NCBI RefSeq assembly: GCF_042684265.1
Contig: NZ_JBHULB010000007.1
Coordinates: 248,001 to 312,000, forward strand
DNA: 64,000 nt
DNA from: Croceitalea marina
GTDB lineage: Bacteria > Bacteroidota > Bacteroidia > Flavobacteriales > Flavobacteriaceae
Reading direction: 5' to 3'
The position numbers and the translations under genes were made by a program. Positions 17,698 to 27,211 of the stretch are shown piece after piece. Numbering within the stretch: position 1 is the first letter of the stretch; the number at the start of each line of letters is the position of its first letter. Below the pieces are notes generated by a model, which worked only from the letters and a program-made list of their open reading frames with translations, had not been told where the DNA came from and did no database searches.

Positions 17698-19614
17698 TTA
17701 CCTATATTTTGAATCTATTTCTAAAGATATCCGCTCCCATTCCTTCATTAACTTCTCTAAATCTTCTTTCTTACCATGATAGCCATCAAAGAAGTTAGGA
17801 ATCTTGACAGTTTCATCGTAATTGATCAAAAGTTGGTGGTCTAACTCGGCGATAGCCTTTTCCAATTCACTTATCTTACTTTCAACACTACTAAGTTTAT
17901 TCTTTAAGGATTTTAATTTTTTTTGAACCTTGTAATCGTTTTGCTGATTAGGCTTATTATTTGCTTCTTTTGATTTTTTCTCGCCTTTTTCAATCTTTCT
18001 AAAATCTTCTGCTTTACGTTGTTCAAGGTAAAAATCAATATCGCCCAAATACTCTTTTATACTTCCGTTCTTAAATTCATAGACCCTATCGGTGAGCCCT
18101 TGTAGAAAATCACGATCATGAGAAACCAATATCAAAGTACCTTCAAAACTTTGTAAAGCTTGCTTTAATACATTTTTTGACTTAATATCTAAATGATTGG
18201 TGGGTTCATCCATCACCAAAACATTAAATGGTTGCAATAGCATTTTTGCCAAGGCCAATCTATTTCTTTCGCCACCAGATAGCACACGAACATATTTTTC
18301 GACCTCATCACCTTGAAAAAGAAATGAACCTAGAATATCACGAACCTTACTGCGGTTCTTTTCATTGGCCGCATCGATCATGGTATCTAAAATAGTTTTG
18401 CTACCATCTAAATATTCTGCTTGGTTTTGGGCAAAATACCCTATTTGCACATTGTGCCCCAACTTTAAATGTCCATGGTAATCTAACTCACCGACAACTA
18501 TTTTGGCCAGTGTAGTTTTGCCTTGTCCATTTTGCCCTACGAATGCTGTTTTGCTACCTCGCTCGACCATCAGCTGGATATTCTTTAAAACTTCTTTGGG
18601 TCCGTAACTTTTAGAAAGCTGCTCAATTTCGGCGACCACTTTACCCGGAGTTACGGAAATAGGAAAACGAACGTTCATTACGCTGTTATCGTCAGCATCA
18701 ACTTCTATTCTATCGATCTTGTCCAATTTCTTGATCAGAGATTGTGCCATAGATGCCTTACTGGCTTTAGCCCTAAACTTTTCAATAAGCTTTTCCGTTT
18801 GCTGAATCTGCTTTTCTTGGTTCTTTTGGGCATTTAGCTGTTGCTCCTTTATTTCCGAACGTTGGATGAGGTATTGGGAGTATGGTTTATTGTAATCATA
18901 TATCCTACCCAAAGAAATTTCAATGGTTCTATTGGTAACGTTGTCCAAAAACATTTTATCGTGGGACACAATCACAACTGCACCAGAATAGTTTCTTAAA
19001 AACTGTTCTAACCAAATAATAGATTCTATGTCTAAATGGTTTGTTGGCTCGTCTAATAAGAGTACATCATTACTTTGTAGTAATAGCTTTGCCAATTCGA
19101 TACGCATGCGCCAACCACCCGAAAAAGTATCCGTAGCTTTATCAAAATCATCTCTTAAAAATCCTAGTCCTTGTAATACCTTTTCAGTCTCTCCCTGGTA
19201 GTTGTATCCTCCTAAAATCTCGTAATGATGCGTGATATCATTTAAATCTATCATTAGTTGATTGTAGCCTTCGCTCTCATAATCGGTTCGTTCGGCTAGT
19301 TGGGTGTTGATGTCTTCAAGTTTGGTTTCTAGCTTTTTTATTTCATCAAAGGCTTGATAAGCTTCGTCTAAAACCGTTCTGCCCTCTTCAAAATCTATAT
19401 CCTGCTTTAAAAAACCAATTTTCACTTCTTTATCAGAGGCAATAGTTCCCGAATCGGCTACCATCTCCTTACTTAGCAATTTCAGCAAAGTAGACTTGCC
19501 AGCACCGTTTTTTCCTATCAATCCAACCCTATCTCCGGCATTCAATCGAAAAGCGATTTCTTCAAATAAATATTCTCCACCAAAAGCGACGGAAAGGTTA
19601 TGGATATTAAGCAT
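17698..19614 (-). CDS. ABC-F family ATPase (Uup/YdiF-like)
   Basis: 638 residues with two ABC ATPase domains in one chain and no membrane segments. The first has Walker A GKNGAGKST near residue 38, signature FSGGWRMRIELA and Walker B LLLDEPTNHLDIES; the second has GQNGQGKTT, LSGGERNRLALA and VMDEPTNHLDIKS. The two are joined by a charged helical linker, and the C-terminus (residues about 545-638) is a Lys/Glu coiled coil as in Uup. ABC-F proteins act on ribosomes or on DNA intermediates; the C-terminal coiled coil favours the Uup branch. Divergent from the DUF983 gene. Confidence 0.9.
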   Translation of the reverse strand: MLNIHNLSVAFGGEYLFEEIAFRLNAGDRVGLIGKNGAGKSTLLKLLSKEMVADSGTIASDKEVKIGFLKQDIDFEEGRTVLDEAYQAFDEIKKLETKLEDINTQLAERTDYESEGYNQLMIDLNDITHHYEILGGYNYQGETEKVLQGLGFLRDDFDKATDTFSGGWRMRIELAKLLLQSNDVLLLDEPTNHLDIESIIWLEQFLRNYSGAVVIVSHDKMFLDNVTNRTIEISLGRIYDYNKPYSQYLIQRSEIKEQQLNAQKNQEKQIQQTEKLIEKFRAKASKASMAQSLIKKLDKIDRIEVDADDNSVMNVRFPISVTPGKVVAEIEQLSKSYGPKEVLKNIQLMVERGSKTAFVGQNGQGKTTLAKIVVGELDYHGHLKLGHNVQIGYFAQNQAEYLDGSKTILDTMIDAANEKNRSKVRDILGSFLFQGDEVEKYVRVLSGGERNRLALAKMLLQPFNVLVMDEPTNHLDIKSKNVLKQALQSFEGTLILVSHDRDFLQGLTDRVYEFKNGSIKEYLGDIDFYLEQRKAEDFRKIEKGEKKSKEANNKPNQQNDYKVQKKLKSLKNKLSSVESKISELEKAIAELDHQLLINYDETVKIPNFFDGYHGKKEDLEKLMKEWERISLEIDSKYR

Positions 19615-19688
19615 AAGTGCTATACAGTTTCATTATTATTAAATCAACTTTAAGTATTGGTCAAGCATCGTAAAACTGCTTGAATACC

Positions 19689-19696
19689 TATTTTTG
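19689..19696 (+). promoter_or_regulatory. Candidate -7 element for the DUF983 gene
   Basis: TATTTTTG matches TAnnTTTG 16 bases before the ATG at 19712. Its presence argues that an in-frame TTG at 19694, inside the box, is not the start codon. Confidence 0.45.
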
Positions 19697-19711
19697 TTTA
19701 AAGTTTTGCAA

Positions 19712-20092
19712 ATGTTAAAAAAAGGAAACAAACTCTACAGCATTTTAACAGGAAGTTGCCCAAAGTGCCACAGTGAAAGTATGTATGTAAACAGGAATCC
19801 TTTTATTGTTTCACAACTATTTAAAATGCACGAAAGGTGCTCACATTGTCAAACAAAATATAAAATAGAACCTTCTTTCTTTTATGGCGCCATGTATGTC
19901 AGCTACGGTGTCGGACTAATATTTGCCGGAATAGCTTTTGCAATAGCTTTTTTGATTATAGGAACGTCTTTAAAAAACACTTACATAACCATTGTGATCA
20001 CTTCGGTTTTTTTGTTACCTGTGATAATACGGCTCTCTAGAAATATTTGGATAAATATTTTTATGAAGTACGATAAAGACTTGGTGAATTAA
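19712..20092 (+). CDS. DUF983 family membrane protein
   Basis: 126 residues from the ATG at 19712. A zinc-ribbon-like N-terminus has CPKC near residue 15 and CSHC near residue 41, followed by the DUF983 signature EPSFFYGAMYVSYG and two membrane helices (about 60-83 and 87-107). Function unknown. It converges with the FAD oxidoreductase gene, their stop codons overlapping by 4 bases. Confidence 0.85.
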   Translation: MLKKGNKLYSILTGSCPKCHSESMYVNRNPFIVSQLFKMHERCSHCQTKYKIEPSFFYGAMYVSYGVGLIFAGIAFAIAFLIIGTSLKNTYITIVITSVFLLPVIIRLSRNIWINIFMKYDKDLVN

Positions 20093-21144
20093 CCAAAATA
20101 ATGCTTAGCGGTAAATCTGTAAATATCCATTTCGATGTTAAGCTTATCGCCAAGTTCTATAAATTGAAATAATTGTTTTGAAGCATAAGGGGCGATCATG
20201 ACCCCGCGTGAACCAAAACCGTTCAAAATATAAAGATTATTGAACTTTGGGTGCCTACCAACCAATGGTCTTCTATCGGCTACCGTAGGTCTGACCCCAG
20301 CCACATGTTCTACTACTTTAAAATCACATTTTAAAAAAGTTTTCAGTTTTTCTATGAGTTCTTCCCTAGATTCTTGTGTGGGTAAGTTTGTTTTATCTTT
20401 CCATTTGTAGGTGGCACCTATACGATAAAGGTCATCACCTAATGGTATTATAAAAACCGAAGACTTGATTACATTAGACTCTTTTAATTTAGGGGCTTTG
20501 ATGGTAAGGAGCTCGCCTTTTGTACCATTTAGGGGTAAATAATTAAAGAAAGGATTCTTTTTAAGTCCATAACCCTCTGAAAAAACAACTTGCGTGGCTT
20601 TCATATCCTTATAAATAATTTCATTCTTCAGGATTTCTAGAGCATCAAAATCACAAGTTTCTTCAACTAGCAACCCTTTATCATTAAGGTAACTAGTGTA
20701 TCGTTCTAAAAGGGTTTTGGTCTTAATTCTACCTGTATATCTAACCTGTCCGTATCCGAATGGGGAATCAAGGTTTGTATTTGCGTTGGAAATTATGTTT
20801 TGGTCTAAAAAATAATTTAGACCAGGCTTATCAGAAGCTTCAAACCAACTATTTTGCTCTTCTGCCGAGGCAAAACGTCTTAATACCGGAATTTTATAAT
20901 CTAATTTTACCTTTAGCTTTTTTTCTAGTTCTTCGTAAAAAGGAAGCGCCAAATCCAGTTGTTCTTTGGCGTTCCAGGCCAAAGTAAATCGTTTTAGAAT
21001 TACTGGGTTATACAACCCCCCTGCAACCATAGAAGCCTGTTGTGAATTATCGGAAACTACTTTAAACGATTTACCCTTACGCTCTAACTGTTCACAAAAA
21101 GAAATACCGGCAAGGCCCAAACCAACCACTAAATAATCTAGCAT
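20089..21144 (-). CDS. FAD-dependent oxidoreductase (DAO family)
   Basis: 351 residues. The dinucleotide-binding start YLVVGLGLAGISF is at residues 4-16, with no signal peptide. The C-terminal GVRPTVADRRPLVGRHP and NGFGSRGVMIAPYAS are typical of D-amino-acid-oxidase-fold enzymes, including glycine/sarcosine oxidases and the MnmC C-terminal domain. Substrate is not readable. It lies just downstream of gldN on the same strand, but a strong terminator stands between them, so it is likely a separate unit. Confidence 0.8.
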   Translation of the reverse strand: MLDYLVVGLGLAGISFCEQLERKGKSFKVVSDNSQQASMVAGGLYNPVILKRFTLAWNAKEQLDLALPFYEELEKKLKVKLDYKIPVLRRFASAEEQNSWFEASDKPGLNYFLDQNIISNANTNLDSPFGYGQVRYTGRIKTKTLLERYTSYLNDKGLLVEETCDFDALEILKNEIIYKDMKATQVVFSEGYGLKKNPFFNYLPLNGTKGELLTIKAPKLKESNVIKSSVFIIPLGDDLYRIGATYKWKDKTNLPTQESREELIEKLKTFLKCDFKVVEHVAGVRPTVADRRPLVGRHPKFNNLYILNGFGSRGVMIAPYASKQLFQFIELGDKLNIEMDIYRFTAKHYFG

Positions 21145-21204
21145 TCGGCTAAATTAGTCCATTTAAGAAAAAGAACATTGGTAGATTTATTATCAAATAA
21201 AAAA

Positions 21205-21224
21205 CGCCGCACAAATGTGCGGCG
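21205..21224. terminator. Terminator after gldN
   Basis: A GC-rich perfect stem CGCCGCAC/GTGCGGCG with a 4-base loop is flanked by A residues on the left, which become T residues on the minus strand. It lies 40 bases beyond the gldN stop. Confidence 0.85.
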
Positions 21225-21263
21225 CTTATATCTATTGAATTGGAATATTCTATTTATCTAGGC

Positions 21264-22169
21264 CTAATAAGCCCACATGTCTTGCTCTTTATCTCTGATA
21301 GTTTCTTTGATACGCTTGGCCTCTAATAATTGAAACAAAGCATTATCAAAAACGTAATCATCAATTTTACGGTCACCATGAACATTATCTTCTTTATAGA
21401 TAACAGCGTTAAATCGGCGCGCATTCAACAACATATCAAAAGTGATCGGTTGTGCAGAATTACGCTGATTAAAGACCTTCGCCTCATGTAAAATCTCTCT
21501 TACGCTTGGGTACCACACCCAAAACAGCTCAACTTTATTGGCATTTTGGTCTGTAGATTCGTCATCGATAAAGTTAACATCTGGTGCAACAGGAGCAATA
21601 CCTAATAAACGGTACTTAAGCTCACCTTGGCGCTTATCAAAATACCAGATACCCTTAATTCTGTACTCTTCAATATCAGCGGCTCCTAAATCTCTTCGGT
21701 TTATAAATTCCTGAGAAATCTGCTCGCCAGCATTTATTTGTTCGTACCCTAAGTCTGTGGTATCTATTTTCTGCAAGGTTGCAGTTAGGTCACCAAAATT
21801 TCGCTTTTCAGTAAAATATGAATCCGTATACACATCGGTCAATTTTCCATTTTTGATATTCTTCATCAAAACGTGGTACAAAGACCTTCTGTCTGCACCG
21901 ATACCAATGGTATCGGTTGGATAGTATAACGGAAAGTTTACACGCTCATCTAAATCGATGGTCTCCCACACAGTTTTTGACCAAAGAATATCTCTATCGT
22001 CAACATAACCATATGCTAGAGGTGCATCATTATCCGCAGCCATTTGGGCCTCGGTTTTCTTACCTACTTCTTGAGGCTTTTTGGCATTTAAAATATTAGC
22101 CTGTGCCGCGAGAGTTATAGGTAGGAAGCTGAACGCTCCGATTACTAAAACATTTTTCCAATTCATCAT
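21264..22169 (-). CDS. gldN: Gliding motility / type IX secretion protein GldN
   Basis: 301 residues with a signal peptide (residues 1-22) and the GldN/PorN core: DRDILWSKTVWETIDLDERVN near 58-78, a Tyr-rich middle, and GIWYFDKRQGELKYRLLGIAP near 170-190. It is a periplasmic ring component that pairs with GldK at the outer membrane. Last gene of gldKLMN, 17 bases after gldM, and closed by a strong terminator. Confidence 0.95.
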   Translation of the reverse strand: MMNWKNVLVIGAFSFLPITLAAQANILNAKKPQEVGKKTEAQMAADNDAPLAYGYVDDRDILWSKTVWETIDLDERVNFPLYYPTDTIGIGADRRSLYHVLMKNIKNGKLTDVYTDSYFTEKRNFGDLTATLQKIDTTDLGYEQINAGEQISQEFINRRDLGAADIEEYRIKGIWYFDKRQGELKYRLLGIAPVAPDVNFIDDESTDQNANKVELFWVWYPSVREILHEAKVFNQRNSAQPITFDMLLNARRFNAVIYKEDNVHGDRKIDDYVFDNALFQLLEAKRIKETIRDKEQDMWAY

Positions 22170-22186
22170 TACTATACTTTACTTTA

Positions 22187-23746
22187 TTAGTTTGTAAGCT
22201 CAACTACAACAGGAGATACTTTCTTCAACTTATAACTCTTGTTATTTGAAATGTAAGCTTGAATGTCAAATATCTGTACTGCGTCTCCTCTTCTTGCTCT
22301 CTTAAGGGCAGATTTAGCAGCACCATTTAATTTATTACCATTTACAACTACTGTCGGTTGACCAGGAACTTTAAATTTAAATCCGCTAATACCGAGATTT
22401 AAATCAAAATCAAAGTCTTCTAACATTGCCGATACTGTAGAAATCTCAAGGTTTCTTCTAGGCATTTTTACACTACCTGCTTCACCTCTAATAGCACCAG
22501 AAGGTCTTGGTATATCTTTAATACGGAATTCAGATGTTGTAGAGATGCCTTGTCCATCAGGTAAAGTACCAGAAGCAGTAATCTTAACAGTTCTACCTTT
22601 ACCAGGATTCATAATATACTTGCTACCACTAACCGCTCTTAATCCAGGAGCTCTAGCAGACACTTTATTGTTAGGTATACCTGGAATAGAGATACTCATA
22701 GGGTTAGCTACACCACGATAAACTACATTCATCTTATCAGCAGCGATCAAAGCAGAATTAGGCTTAGAAATTGTTGCAAAAGAATTTTTAACTTCTACAG
22801 GAATTTCTTCTCCATCTTGCATAAAGAACATAGTACCCTTGATTTCGTGGTCGCCTGGGTTACCAGCACCAATCAACATTTGAATACCACCAGCTTCTAA
22901 TCTATAATCTTTGTCTTCAGTCAATTTTCTACCATCTAAAGTCAATTCAGCTCTTACGGGAGTAGAAGTTGCATCAGTTTTGCTAATGATAATTTTACCA
23001 TCGTACTTATCTCCATTATAGAAAGCAGATTTTGATGCTGCCAACGAAGTTGCAAAATTCTTTAAAGAAACCTGATTGCTCAAGTTACCCTCTAACATTG
23101 CTTTTAACGCATCTTCTTCAGTAGCTTTGATATCAGACTGCAAAGCAGTTAACTTAGTCAAAGAAGCAATCAATGGAAAACCTTCATAGTGATAGTTGAT
23201 CCAATCTTGCTTTGTACCGTCACGCTTTTCAACTTTACCATTTGCATCACCTGTGTTAAAACGACTTTTAACAGTGGCTTGCAATCTTTCTGGTACTAAA
23301 GCAGATACTTCTTTACTATATGTTTCAATTCTGTTCAAGAATTCTTTACCGTCTTTGCTCAAGTTATCACCTTGAAAGAATTTTTGATCCAAATAATCAG
23401 ACTTGTCCATCACTTGGTAGTCTGTAGGGTCTTCAATTCCTTCGGTCATTTCTTTTTTAAGACCTTCTAAATAATCATAATACTCTTGGGACATTTTCTG
23501 CACTTTCTGTGCATTCTCATAGTCCTTGGCATATTTAGCAGCGTTTTCTTCTGCTTTCGTTTCTAAACTTCCAAGAAAAGCTAAATTGTCTTCTGAAGTT
23601 TTTGCATTAGCTTGTTCCATTTTTACATTCATAAGACCGAATGCCGCTAATACCTCTTTACTCATGTTCAACGCCAACATACAAATGAAAACCAAGTACA
23701 TTAGGTTTACCATTTTCTGACGTGGTGACTGTTTTCCTCCTGCCAT
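22187..23746 (-). CDS. gldM: Gliding motility / type IX secretion motor protein GldM
   Basis: 519 residues. It starts MAGGKQSPRQKMVNLMYLVFICMLALN, the single transmembrane helix of GldM that sits inside the GldL helix bundle, followed by a long periplasmic part made of a helical first domain and three Ig-like domains (about 225-519). GldL and GldM form the proton-driven rotary motor that powers T9SS and gliding. Confidence 0.96.
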   Translation of the reverse strand: MAGGKQSPRQKMVNLMYLVFICMLALNMSKEVLAAFGLMNVKMEQANAKTSEDNLAFLGSLETKAEENAAKYAKDYENAQKVQKMSQEYYDYLEGLKKEMTEGIEDPTDYQVMDKSDYLDQKFFQGDNLSKDGKEFLNRIETYSKEVSALVPERLQATVKSRFNTGDANGKVEKRDGTKQDWINYHYEGFPLIASLTKLTALQSDIKATEEDALKAMLEGNLSNQVSLKNFATSLAASKSAFYNGDKYDGKIIISKTDATSTPVRAELTLDGRKLTEDKDYRLEAGGIQMLIGAGNPGDHEIKGTMFFMQDGEEIPVEVKNSFATISKPNSALIAADKMNVVYRGVANPMSISIPGIPNNKVSARAPGLRAVSGSKYIMNPGKGRTVKITASGTLPDGQGISTTSEFRIKDIPRPSGAIRGEAGSVKMPRRNLEISTVSAMLEDFDFDLNLGISGFKFKVPGQPTVVVNGNKLNGAAKSALKRARRGDAVQIFDIQAYISNNKSYKLKKVSPVVVELTN

Positions 23747-23802
23747 CTTTTTCTAATTAGATTTAATTAATAATTGGGTTTGGATTTGAATTAAATCTCT
23801 AA

Positions 23803-24453
23803 TTAGTTCTTAGACATTGCAGATAACATACCACCATAAACACCGTTCAATGAAGAAAGGTTAGATGATAAAGATGCCATTTGTTCTTTAAGCGCACTTG
23901 CATTCTGAACTACTTCTTCATTAACAGAAGCTTGCTTGCTCGCACTTTCTAACTGTACTTTATAAAGACTGTTCAAAGATTCCATTTGAGCGGCAGCATG
24001 CACCATCTCTTCAGAATACTTACGTGTAGATTCCATTGCATCTGTTGTTGGGGCAATACCTTTGGCAGCACCTTCAAAATTTCTAATGCTTTCCCCTAGA
24101 CTTTCCATTAGGTTAGCATCTACACCAGCTTCTTTTAATAAGTTATCCAGCTTAGCAGATAAAGAAGCCTCTGCTTCTTTCATTTGAGCTTTTTCATTCT
24201 TTTTACCCGTAGAAGTAGCACCTGCCAATTCTGGGTATACTAAAGACCAATCGTATTCGTCATCAATTGGTTCGAATGCACTAATGGCAAAAATTAATGC
24301 TTCTGTAATAAGACCTACCGCTAGTAATAAACCTCCGTTAAGAAATCCAAATTCCCAGTGTAGAATTTTAAACAATGCTCCGATAATTACAATCGATGCT
24401 CCAAGCCCGTAGGCCATGTTAAACAGCTTTTTTGTTGATTTTGACTGTGCCAT
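23803..24453 (-). CDS. gldL: Gliding motility / type IX secretion motor protein GldL
   Basis: 216 residues with two transmembrane helices (about 12-32 and 36-57) joined by a tight turn. The conserved Glu used in proton coupling lies in the second helix region (LITEALIFAISAFEP). The rest is a cytoplasmic helical domain (60-216). It is the stator partner of GldM, in the usual order gldK-L-M-N. Confidence 0.96.
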   Translation of the reverse strand: MAQSKSTKKLFNMAYGLGASIVIIGALFKILHWEFGFLNGGLLLAVGLITEALIFAISAFEPIDDEYDWSLVYPELAGATSTGKKNEKAQMKEAEASLSAKLDNLLKEAGVDANLMESLGESIRNFEGAAKGIAPTTDAMESTRKYSEEMVHAAAQMESLNSLYKVQLESASKQASVNEEVVQNASALKEQMASLSSNLSSLNGVYGGMLSAMSKN

Positions 24454-24529
24454 AATTTTAATTTTAAATTAAGTGTATATAAATAAGTATTTGGTTACTA
24501 GGTTTATATAATGTTCTCTCTTAATTGTT

Positions 24530-25909
24530 TTATAATCCGTTATTTCCTTTTGTTGAATCTTCTTCACCCATATAATCTTGTACGGTTCTGAAGCCGATGT
24601 AACTTCTTGCTGAGTCTTGATATTCATAGTCTCTTGTACTTACTTGCAAGAAATAAGCAACATCTTTCCATGAACCTCCTCTGATAACTTTTCTTTTGTT
24701 TTGACCAGAACCTGCATTTGGGTTCATAGTTGAAACATATTCATATGCTCCCGGGTCATAACTTGAGTTTGTCCACTCCGATACATTACCAGCCATATTA
24801 TAAAGGTTATAATCATTTGGCTCGTATGATTTTGCTTCTACTGTATATAAAGCAGCATCGGCAGCATAATCTCCACGTTGTGGTTTAAAGTTTGCCATGA
24901 AGCAACCTGTATCACTTATAACGTAAGGACCACCCCAAGGATATGTTCCACCTTCTATTCCGCCTCTAGCGGCGTACTCCCATTCGGCTTCCGTTGGCAA
25001 TCTGAACTGATTTACAAATTGCTTACCACGACTTTTTTGATCATCGTTTTTGAACTTTGTTCTCCAATTACAGAAAGCTTTTGCTTGTTGCCAGCTCACC
25101 CCTACAACAGGATATTCGCTGTATGCATCGTGCCAGAAGTAATCGTTGTGCATAGGTTCGTTGTACGAGTATGAAAAATCTCTAATCCACACTGTTGTAT
25201 CAGGATAAATACCTAATTCTTCTTGACGGATAAAGTCTTTTCTGCTACCAGCTTTTGCTCTGGCCGCAGCTTCGATATCCATCCAATTGTACTTGTACTT
25301 TAATTTGGTAACATCAACGCTACGCTGACCATTATAGGTCTCTTCATCAGGTAAATAAATAGAATCTACCATGATTTCTGTGTAATATTCATCTGGATAA
25401 TCTTCTCTATCCCAGATAAGGTCTACTTCTTTATTTAAGGCTCTACCTTCATAACCGGTATCTCCAAGACCAGCATAGTTATCTAACATATATTTATCAT
25501 ACGCGGACATTTTCGTGGTATCGGCATCTTTAAATGCATACTCACCTATACCTTCATCTTCTGGGCCTATACCTAACTGATCAGCAAGAATTGCCAATTT
25601 CGTTCTAGTAATGGAATCTTTTACCCATTCTACAAACTGACGATATTCACTGTTTGTTATTTCTGTATCATCCATATAAAATGAACGAACAGTTACAGTT
25701 CGTGTCGGAGCATTTTGAACTTTGGCTTGATCCTCTTCCGCTTTTCCCATTATAAATGAGCCACGAGGGATAAGTTCCATTCCATACGGTTTCTCAGGAT
25801 ACCATTTCTTACCCTGGACGCCTACCAATTCACCTTTTGATCTTGATTTTGAACCACAACTGGTCAATAAAAAAACAAGTGCTATAGATGACAACAATAG
25901 CTTTCTCAT
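24530..25909 (-). CDS. gldK: Gliding motility / type IX secretion lipoprotein GldK
   Basis: 459 residues with a lipoprotein signal and lipid Cys18 (LLTSC). The body is a formylglycine-generating-enzyme/SUMF1-like domain: MVDT-type opening RGSFIMGKAEED, later FRLPTEAEWEYAARGG, YNLYNMAGNVSEWTNSSYDPG, VIRGGSWKD and RSYIGFRTV. The catalytic Cys residues of true formylglycine enzymes are not present, as expected for GldK, which is structural. First gene of the gld operon. Confidence 0.96.
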   Translation of the reverse strand: MRKLLLSSIALVFLLTSCGSKSRSKGELVGVQGKKWYPEKPYGMELIPRGSFIMGKAEEDQAKVQNAPTRTVTVRSFYMDDTEITNSEYRQFVEWVKDSITRTKLAILADQLGIGPEDEGIGEYAFKDADTTKMSAYDKYMLDNYAGLGDTGYEGRALNKEVDLIWDREDYPDEYYTEIMVDSIYLPDEETYNGQRSVDVTKLKYKYNWMDIEAAARAKAGSRKDFIRQEELGIYPDTTVWIRDFSYSYNEPMHNDYFWHDAYSEYPVVGVSWQQAKAFCNWRTKFKNDDQKSRGKQFVNQFRLPTEAEWEYAARGGIEGGTYPWGGPYVISDTGCFMANFKPQRGDYAADAALYTVEAKSYEPNDYNLYNMAGNVSEWTNSSYDPGAYEYVSTMNPNAGSGQNKRKVIRGGSWKDVAYFLQVSTRDYEYQDSARSYIGFRTVQDYMGEEDSTKGNNGL

Positions 25910-26029
25910 ACTTTAGGTTAAATTTTTCGATTTAAGATTACAAACTGTAAACACAAATTCACTATTCACTAAAACTATTTTTTGAATAAATTATTGTGTA
26001 AATACAATTTATACTTAAAAATAATTTGT

Positions 26030-27187
26030 TTAGTTAAAGCCCTTTTTATAGGCCTTGAACCACCTTTCAGGAATGTTTTGGTTGCAAGCATCCAAATAGT
26101 CCTGCTCGGCGCAAGGTAATAACGCAGGTGAATTCGTTTTAGTATGTTCAGGTAAAATAGAAGGCACTTCTACCCACCATCTTTGGGTAAGATGGCTCTT
26201 GAAGAAAACGAGCTCATCTGAATCTGTTGGTACTGTAAACTTTGTAAAATCGTCACTGTTAGAGCTTGGTACTTCTCTTATACGATAACTTAAGCCCTCA
26301 ATAAAGTACCAGATAATTTGGGCCACTAATTGAAATGATAAATTAGAATTTTCTATTTCATAAATACCAAAGAGTGATACATTATCGCTTATACCGGCAT
26401 ATCGTGCTATGGCACAAATCTCTCGCCCCGTAAATCCGTTAGGCGAAAACCCTGTTGATAAGCCCATTTCACTTGCTCGAATAGCACGGGCGTCTAGACT
26501 TACCAAATGTGCGTTACGCAATACCGGTTCTGCCAATTGAATATTGGAAGCGATATCTCCCAAACGGTAAGCATCAAAAAATAAGCGCTCCATTAAATCT
26601 ATCTCTTCTTGGGCATTAAAATAACTTTGATAGCCTACATTAGAAAAATTATAAAGGTTATTGGGTTTATCCGTAATTATTTTGCTCATATAAGAATGTG
26701 AAGAAATCAGTTCATCATCCTCACCAAAATCAAAACGGCTATCTATTGCAACCATATTGATCATATCTTTAATGCCATCGAAAGCTCGGTACGTCGGAAA
26801 AGTAATATCTTGAGTAGCACCTATTACAATAGGTATGATGTTTTCTTCTAAGAGACCTGCAACAATTTCTTTAACAACAAAATAAGTATCCTCGACCTTA
26901 TTACCTTCTTCAACATCACCAATATCGATAATTGTTGAATTCCAGTTACCTGTCATTAATCTATAAAGCTGAATGCGGATGGCATCTACATCGAGTTTTT
27001 CGGTTTTCTTTTCAAAAGCATTTCTTGACTCTAATACACCAAAAATTGCAACCGTAGCGTTCGCAAAAACGGGCAATCCTTTTTTCTCTGTATGCTTGTA
27101 AATACTTTTTCCTAAGGCTTGCGGGGGTAAAAATTCGGAAAACGCCAAGACCTTATCTTTGACGGGAACCAAAAAATCAAATGCCAT
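26030..27187 (-). CDS. Arginase/formimidoylglutamase-fold protein with degenerate metal site
   Basis: 385 residues of the ureohydrolase fold. The three metal-binding motifs of the family are recognisable by position but changed: GGDHS reads GATQD (123-127), DAHxD reads DSRFD (149-153), and SxDxDxxDP reads SLDARAI (230-236). The substrate-loop SPNGFTGRE at 248-256 is kept. Loss of the metal histidines suggests that it is not a Mn-dependent hydrolase. Such arginase-like proteins sit between topA and the gld genes in other Flavobacteriia as well, from what I recall. It is 24 bases after topA on the same strand, so probably co-transcribed. Role unknown. Confidence 0.72.
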   Translation of the reverse strand: MAFDFLVPVKDKVLAFSEFLPPQALGKSIYKHTEKKGLPVFANATVAIFGVLESRNAFEKKTEKLDVDAIRIQLYRLMTGNWNSTIIDIGDVEEGNKVEDTYFVVKEIVAGLLEENIIPIVIGATQDITFPTYRAFDGIKDMINMVAIDSRFDFGEDDELISSHSYMSKIITDKPNNLYNFSNVGYQSYFNAQEEIDLMERLFFDAYRLGDIASNIQLAEPVLRNAHLVSLDARAIRASEMGLSTGFSPNGFTGREICAIARYAGISDNVSLFGIYEIENSNLSFQLVAQIIWYFIEGLSYRIREVPSSNSDDFTKFTVPTDSDELVFFKSHLTQRWWVEVPSILPEHTKTNSPALLPCAEQDYLDACNQNIPERWFKAYKKGFN

Positions 27188-27211
27188 AATAAATTGCTTG
27201 GGGTGTTATAC

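Noticed and set aside
17576..17704. 13-base direct repeat AGGAATTTACCTA at 17576-17588 and 17692-17704
   Set aside because: One copy overlaps the ABC-F stop codon, there is no inverted structure or mobile gene, and an AT-rich 13-mer can recur by chance.
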